Shown: positions 6,670-9,753 of the stretch, in pieces | Numbering within the stretch: position 1 is the stretch's first letter | Layout: each line of letters opens with the position of its first letter | From: Bacillota bacterium | Lineage (GTDB): Bacteria > Bacillota > Clostridia > Christensenellales > CAG-138 | DNA length: 9,753 nucleotides | Direction of reading: 5' to 3' | Assembly: GCA_023399275.1 (NCBI GenBank) | Contig: JAEWQH010000109.1 | Span: 1 to 9,753 of the forward strand | Translations under genes and position numbers: made by a program | The notes under the pieces: model-generated | The model's database searches: none | Seen by the model: only the letters and a program-made list of their open reading frames with translations | Told to the model about the DNA's origin: nothing

Positions 6670-7874
6670 GTCAGGAGATCAACAACCGCGCGCGGCGCAA
6701 GGAAGCCATCAAGGACATGCTGCGCCTGCTGCACGAAGGGAAGACGGTGGAAGAGGTGTAAGCCATCTTCCGGGAAGCGTTTGACGGCGTATCCGCCTCC
6801 GAGATCTCAGCGGCGGAACAGGCGCTCATATCGGAGGGGCTGCCCGTCTCCGAGGTGCAGCGGCTTTGCGACGTGCACGCCGCCGTGTTCAAAGGCAGCA
6901 TCGAGGAGATCCACGCCCCGGCGGATCCGAGCGAACAACCCGGTCACCCCGCGCATACATTGAGGGCGGAAAACGCCGCGATTCAAGCACAGCTCGACGA
7001 TCGCATCCGTCCCCTGCTGTCGCAGGTCTCGGCGGGGGCACTTGCGCCGCAGGCCCTGTTGCCGGAACTCGGCGCACTGATGGACATCTCCCTACACTAC
7101 GCACGCAAGGAAAACCTGCTCTTTCCGTATCTGGAGCAGCACGGCGTCACCGCGCCGCCGAAGGTTATGTGGGGCGTAGACGACGAGATCCGCACGCTGC
7201 TGAAAGAATCGGCAAAGCTGGCGGCGCAGGGCAGCGCGGACACGGGCGTCAAGCTTGCCGAAGCGCTCACCCGCGTGGAGGAGATGATCTTCAAGGAGGA
7301 GAACATCCTCATACCGATGCTGCTCGATACGCTGAGCCCCGGAGAATGGGCAGCCGTGGCAAGCGAGAGCGGCGAGATCGGCTATTGCCTGATCGACCCG
7401 CCGCCACTCTGGCACGCAGCCGGCACGGACGCGCCGGAATCCACCGCGCCCGTATCGCCCGGCGACGGAGCCATCCGCCTGCCGACGGGCTTTCTCTCCA
7501 TTTCCGAGCTCGGCCGCGTGCTCGACACGCTGCCGGTGGATATCACGTTCGTCGGTGCGGACGACACGGTGCGCTATTTTTCTCAGGGGAGTGAACGCGT
7601 GTTCCCACGCACCAGGGCCATCATCGGCCGCAAGGTTGCCAACTGCCACCCGCCGGCGAGCGTGCACATCGTCGAGGGCATCATCGAAGATTTCCGAAAC
7701 GGACGGAAGGAGCATGAGGATTTCTGGCTCCGGCTCGGAGAGAGATTCGTCTACATCCGCTACTTCGCGGTGCGCGACGAAACGGGCCGGTACCTCGGTG
7801 TGCTGGAAGTGACGCAGGACATCGCTCCCATTCAAGCGATCGAGGGTGAAAAACGGCTGGTTTCACAGTCGTGA
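6666..7874 (+). pseudogene. DUF438-hemerythrin-PAS protein, interrupted by in-frame TAA at codon 32
   Basis: One frame of 402 codons runs from ATG 6666 (AGGAGG at 6653-6658, overlapping the DUF1858 stop) to TGA 7872-7874, broken only by TAA at 6759-6761. Sequence on both sides is well-conserved family sequence: a DUF438 domain (about 14-83, with VQRLCDVHAAVFKGSIEEIH), a hemerythrin-like HHE domain (about 90-225; H94, H97, E102, H144, E149, E174 and E211 are candidate iron ligands), then a PAS domain (about 278-390) with the characteristic NCHPPASVH motif (326-334). The stop falls after VEEV, where relatives usually have Lys or Glu, so one base change (AAA or GAA to TAA) explains it. Either the gene is newly inactivated, the base is an assembly error, or translation restarts at GTG 6855, giving 339 aa without most of DUF438. 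An intact protein would be a cytosolic di-iron/PAS sensor or repair protein. Confidence 0.8.
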
Positions 7875-7945
7875 AGCAACCGAACGGTGCGATTCGCGTC
7901 GAACGGAACACAAAACGATAGAATGCAGACAAGGAGGCTCCCAAA

Positions 7946-8287
7946 ATGGCAAGCACAATACTGAAAAACATCGACCCTGCCGCTCCGCTTTCGCTCGGCG
8001 CGCTGGTGACCTGCCAGCCCGGGCAGATCGTGAGCCGCACGCTCGCGCAGAATCGCGCGGTCAGCCTGACGCTCTTCGCCTTCGATAAAAACGAGGAGAT
8101 CAGTTCACACGCGTCGAAGGGCGACGCCATGGTACAGATTCTCGACGGCACCGCGAAGATCACCATCGGCGAAAGCGAATACCGGCTCTCCGCCGGAGAG
8201 ACCATCGTCATGCCCGCCGGCGTGCCGCACGCGCTGGAGGCTGCGGAACCGTTTAAGATGCTGCTGACGGTGGTGTTCCCGGGCTGA
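7946..8287 (+). CDS. Small cupin-fold protein
   Basis: This 113-aa protein is a single cupin_2 barrel. The first cupin motif is degenerate: H55 is present in ISSHASKGD but the usual second histidine is serine, with D60 a possible substitute ligand. The second motif is clear as AGETIVMPAGVPHAL (83-97), with H95 the expected ligand. A metal may therefore be held by H55, D60 and H95, or not at all. A strong AAGGAGG site lies before the ATG. It stands 71 nt after the DUF438 frame with no terminator between, so it is probably in the same unit. The substrate is unknown; related stand-alone cupins are common beside redox genes in clostridia. Confidence 0.85.
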   Translation: MASTILKNIDPAAPLSLGALVTCQPGQIVSRTLAQNRAVSLTLFAFDKNEEISSHASKGDAMVQILDGTAKITIGESEYRLSAGETIVMPAGVPHALEAAEPFKMLLTVVFPG

Positions 8288-8311
8288 ACCTGCCGCCATT
8301 CCCCCAAAAAC

Positions 8312-8347
8312 GTCAAAATCGCGCTCTACCAGAAGCGCGATTTTGAC
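8312..8347. terminator. Bidirectional hairpin terminator between convergent genes
   Basis: A perfect 14-bp stem, GTCAAAATCGCGCT (8312-8325) with AGCGCGATTTTGAC (8334-8347), closes an 8-nt loop. Read from the minus strand it is followed by a TTTTT run (plus 8306-8310). Read from the plus strand the GC core is followed by ATTTT inside the stem. It lies 24 nt after the cupin stop and 65 nt beyond the diguanylate cyclase stop and can serve both. Confidence 0.8.
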
Positions 8348-8412
8348 TCAGGGGTTCGATCGTAGGAGGAAGGACTGTATCTCACAAGCGACGAATCGCC
8401 GGCGAGCAATTT

Positions 8413-9387
8413 TCAGGACACAACCGTGTTCTTGCCGGCGTGCTTGGCGAGGTATAGCTTTTCGTCTACCTGATGCAGCAGCATGAGCGCGGTAAGATGC
8501 GAATCACCCTTCTCCAGCGTGTGTACGCCGAAGCTGCAGGTCAGGCTGACCGCGCTTTCCCCAAGGGGAAAACGCTCCACCATGACGGCGACGCGAAGGC
8601 GGTTTGCGATGCGGCGCGCCGCGCTGTTGTCCACGCCCGGCAGACAGATGACAAACTCATCCCCGCCGTATCGCGCCACCCAGGAATCCGTCCGCCGGAT
8701 CTTGTTCTTGAGCAGTTGCGCCACGTGCTGCAATACGAGATCGCCCGTGATGTGCCCGTAGCGGTCATTGACGAACTTGAAGTGGTCGATATCCGTAAAG
8801 ATCAGCGAGAGCGGCTGGCCGCGCGAGTAGGCCGCGCTCATTGCCGCAGGCAGAAACTCGTCGATATAGCGCCGGTTGTACAGGCCGGTGAGCGTATCCC
8901 GCAGAATCAGGCTGCTCAGCGCGCCGGAGAGATACGCCTCTCCGTCCAGACCGCTTTTCGGCTCGCCGGAGACGGCGGAGATCACGCTGCGGTGCGGCTG
9001 GATCATCTCAAGCGCACAGCGCTGATCTCCCACCAGCACGGGTACGCTGGTGATTTCGTATGCCTCCTGATCCTTGCCGAAGCAGAGGTTTTTCTCGCTT
9101 CGCGCCTGTAAAAACGACCTTTCGCGGCCCTTTTCGCCGGCTTCCCGGCAAGCGGGGAAGACCTCGCTCTCCAGCGGAACGGAGGAATAGAGCGCCTCGC
9201 CGCCGTCAAAGCGGACGATGCGCACGCCAAAGCAAAACTCATTCAGGAACGCGGCTTTGGATATCGCCTCGTCCAGGTGCTCAAACTTCAACAAGAAAAT
9301 CCCTCCCCCACGCAGACTGACCGGCAGATTTGCCGATATGTTTTCGATAGAATCATACTTCGCACCTCTGCACAGTGGCGTTTTCAT
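8413..9387 (-). CDS. Diguanylate cyclase (GGDEF) with an N-terminal domain of unknown type
   Basis: The C-terminal half is a full GGDEF domain that makes cyclic di-GMP from two GTP: DTLTGLYNRRY (164-174), FTDIDHFKFVND (197-208, metal and base contacts) and the intact RYGGDEF (239-245), ending with YLAKHAGKN (312-320). All catalytic residues are present, so it should be active. An RRTD (231-234) resembles the product-inhibition I-site. The first 150 residues form a soluble domain without membrane segments or clear Pfam match by eye, possibly GAF- or PAS-like (inference). The ATG at 9387 has AGAGG 9 nt upstream. An alternative TTG start at residue 32 (9294) has a stronger GGAGGG site 6 nt before it and would trim a weakly conserved N terminus. 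No convincing promoter was found. Transcribed toward the cupin. Confidence 0.92.
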   Translation of the reverse strand: MKTPLCRGAKYDSIENISANLPVSLRGGGIFLLKFEHLDEAISKAAFLNEFCFGVRIVRFDGGEALYSSVPLESEVFPACREAGEKGRERSFLQARSEKNLCFGKDQEAYEITSVPVLVGDQRCALEMIQPHRSVISAVSGEPKSGLDGEAYLSGALSSLILRDTLTGLYNRRYIDEFLPAAMSAAYSRGQPLSLIFTDIDHFKFVNDRYGHITGDLVLQHVAQLLKNKIRRTDSWVARYGGDEFVICLPGVDNSAARRIANRLRVAVMVERFPLGESAVSLTCSFGVHTLEKGDSHLTALMLLHQVDEKLYLAKHAGKNTVVS

Positions 9388-9410
9388 GTTACAAACCTCT
9401 GATTTAATGC

Positions 9411-9447
9411 TGCGAAAGACATTTTCTTCGCACTGTGCAGGCCTGCA
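9411..9447. repeat. Two palindromes in the diguanylate cyclase leader
   Basis: TGCGAA (9411-9416) and TTCGCA (9427-9432) form an inverted repeat with a 10-nt loop. A perfect 12-base palindrome, TGCAGGCCTGCA (9436-9447), lies next to it. Both fall just upstream of the ribosome binding site of the minus-strand gene and could be operator sites or RNA hairpins affecting translation. Nothing decides between these. Confidence 0.35.
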
Positions 9448-9554
9448 AACCCTATCGCCGCAGCCTGTCTTGGGCTGTTGGCTGCATAATCATCGATATT
9501 GCATGCATAAACGAATTTGACGGCAATGTAACAATTGTAAATTCTAATACTTAG

Positions 9555-9580
9555 CACTACTATATATAAAAACAGTAGTG
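9555..9580 (+). promoter_or_regulatory. Candidate operator overlapping the -35 region
   Basis: CACTACT (9555-9561) and AGTAGTG (9574-9580) are perfect complements separated by 12 AT-rich bases. The dyad covers the place where the -35 of the promoter with TATAAT at 9590-9595 should be. That -35 (TAAAAA) is poor, so the site may bind an activator or a repressor. Confidence 0.4.
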
Positions 9581-9589
9581 TTTATCGGG

Positions 9590-9595
9590 TATAAT
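9590..9595 (+). promoter_or_regulatory. -10 element of the right-edge gene promoter
   Basis: A perfect TATAAT in an AT-rich stretch, with the start site expected near 9602. No good -35 lies at 16-18 nt. The leader to the ATG at 9729 would be about 127 nt and contains strong secondary structure. Confidence 0.55.
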
Positions 9596-9609
9596 ATTAA
9601 ATTGTAGGA

Positions 9610-9665
9610 GTGTGCTTCAGGGGTGACTCCGGTGGTATTCAAACAGCCAGCCGGGGTGCAAACAC
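9610..9665 (+). ncRNA. Structured 5' leader of unknown class
   Basis: ACTCCGG (9626-9632) pairs with CCGGGGT (9651-9657, one G-U), extended inward by TGG/CCA with one bulged G. An outer helix joins GTGTGC (9610-9615) to GC-AA-ACAC (9658-9665). The element begins within 10 nt of the predicted start site and ends 63 nt before the gene. It could be a riboswitch-like or protein-binding leader. The sequence does not match the cyclic di-GMP, cobalamin, FMN, TPP or glycine consensus as far as can be judged by eye. Confidence 0.3.
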
Positions 9666-9728
9666 ATTCTTGACGTTTAAAACGCGTTTTATGACATCGA
9701 CCGGCATCACGATGCGAAAAGGGGTACT

Positions 9729-9753
9729 ATGCAAAAGAAGGCAAGCCATGAAA
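9729..9753 (+). CDS. Start of a gene cut by the right edge
   Basis: ATG at 9729 follows AAAAGGGGT (9717-9725), a good ribosome binding site, and begins MQKKASHE before the window ends. Eight codons do not allow identification. The basic start might be the beginning of a signal peptide or just a soluble N terminus. An alternative frame from GTG 9610 also stays open to the edge but sits directly on its GGAG with no spacing and overlaps the structured leader, so it is less likely. Confidence 0.5.

Noticed and set aside
6759..6761. Stop-codon recoding in the DUF438 gene
   Set aside because: The codon is TAA, which is not used for selenocysteine or pyrrolysine insertion, and no downstream recoding element is apparent.
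7862..7875. TTCAC/GTGAA hairpin over the DUF438 stop as a terminator
   Set aside because: The stem is short and no T run follows, so it would not stop transcription into the cupin gene.
9602..9728. Cyclic di-GMP riboswitch near the diguanylate cyclase gene
   Set aside because: The expected GEMM sequences (CAGGGCAAACC and GGACGCAAAGCC types) are not present; only general secondary structure is seen.

Overview
The window is GC-rich, gene-dense bacterial DNA with strong AGGAGG-type ribosome binding sites. It reads as a chromosome segment of an anaerobic Gram-positive bacterium of the Clostridia type. The evidence is a two-subunit NAD-linked dihydroorotate dehydrogenase (PyrD with PyrK), a class I dihydroorotase, a long-form OMP decarboxylase, a pyrI regulatory chain, and a DUF1858/DUF438 pair. 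The organism assignment is inference from gene content.

Left edge (1-137): a minus-strand promoter drives an RNA whose first bases match the 5' core of a lysine (L-box) riboswitch. It leaves the window at base 1, so the gene it controls is not visible.

Positions 138-6270: a seven-gene pyrimidine operon, pyrB-pyrI-pyrC-pyrF-pyrK-pyrD-pyrE, all on the plus strand and tightly packed, with pyrF/pyrK and pyrK/pyrD overlapping. Together the genes take carbamoyl phosphate plus aspartate to UMP; carbamoyl phosphate synthase is not in the window. The operon has a consensus promoter and a leader of nearly 400 nt with a 95-codon leader ORF. The stop codon of that ORF lies inside an intrinsic terminator just before pyrB. 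This closely resembles the UTP-sensitive, translation-coupled attenuator of enterobacterial pyrBI and not the PyrR system usual in Gram-positives. A strong terminator follows pyrE.

Positions 6271-8347: a second plus-strand unit. A promoter with a good -10 and poor -35 carries a TGTTG-N6-CAACA dyad centred near -41.5, the geometry of a class II CRP/FNR-family activator site. It precedes a DUF1858 protein, a DUF438-hemerythrin-PAS protein broken by one in-frame TAA at codon 32, and a small cupin. The domains suggest redox, oxygen or nitric-oxide sensing or repair. A perfect 14-bp hairpin terminator separates this unit from the convergent gene.

Positions 8348-9753: a minus-strand diguanylate cyclase with its own N-terminal domain. 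A 341-base intergenic region then holds a candidate operator, a TATAAT -10 and a structured 5' leader for a plus-strand gene whose first eight codons lie at the right edge.
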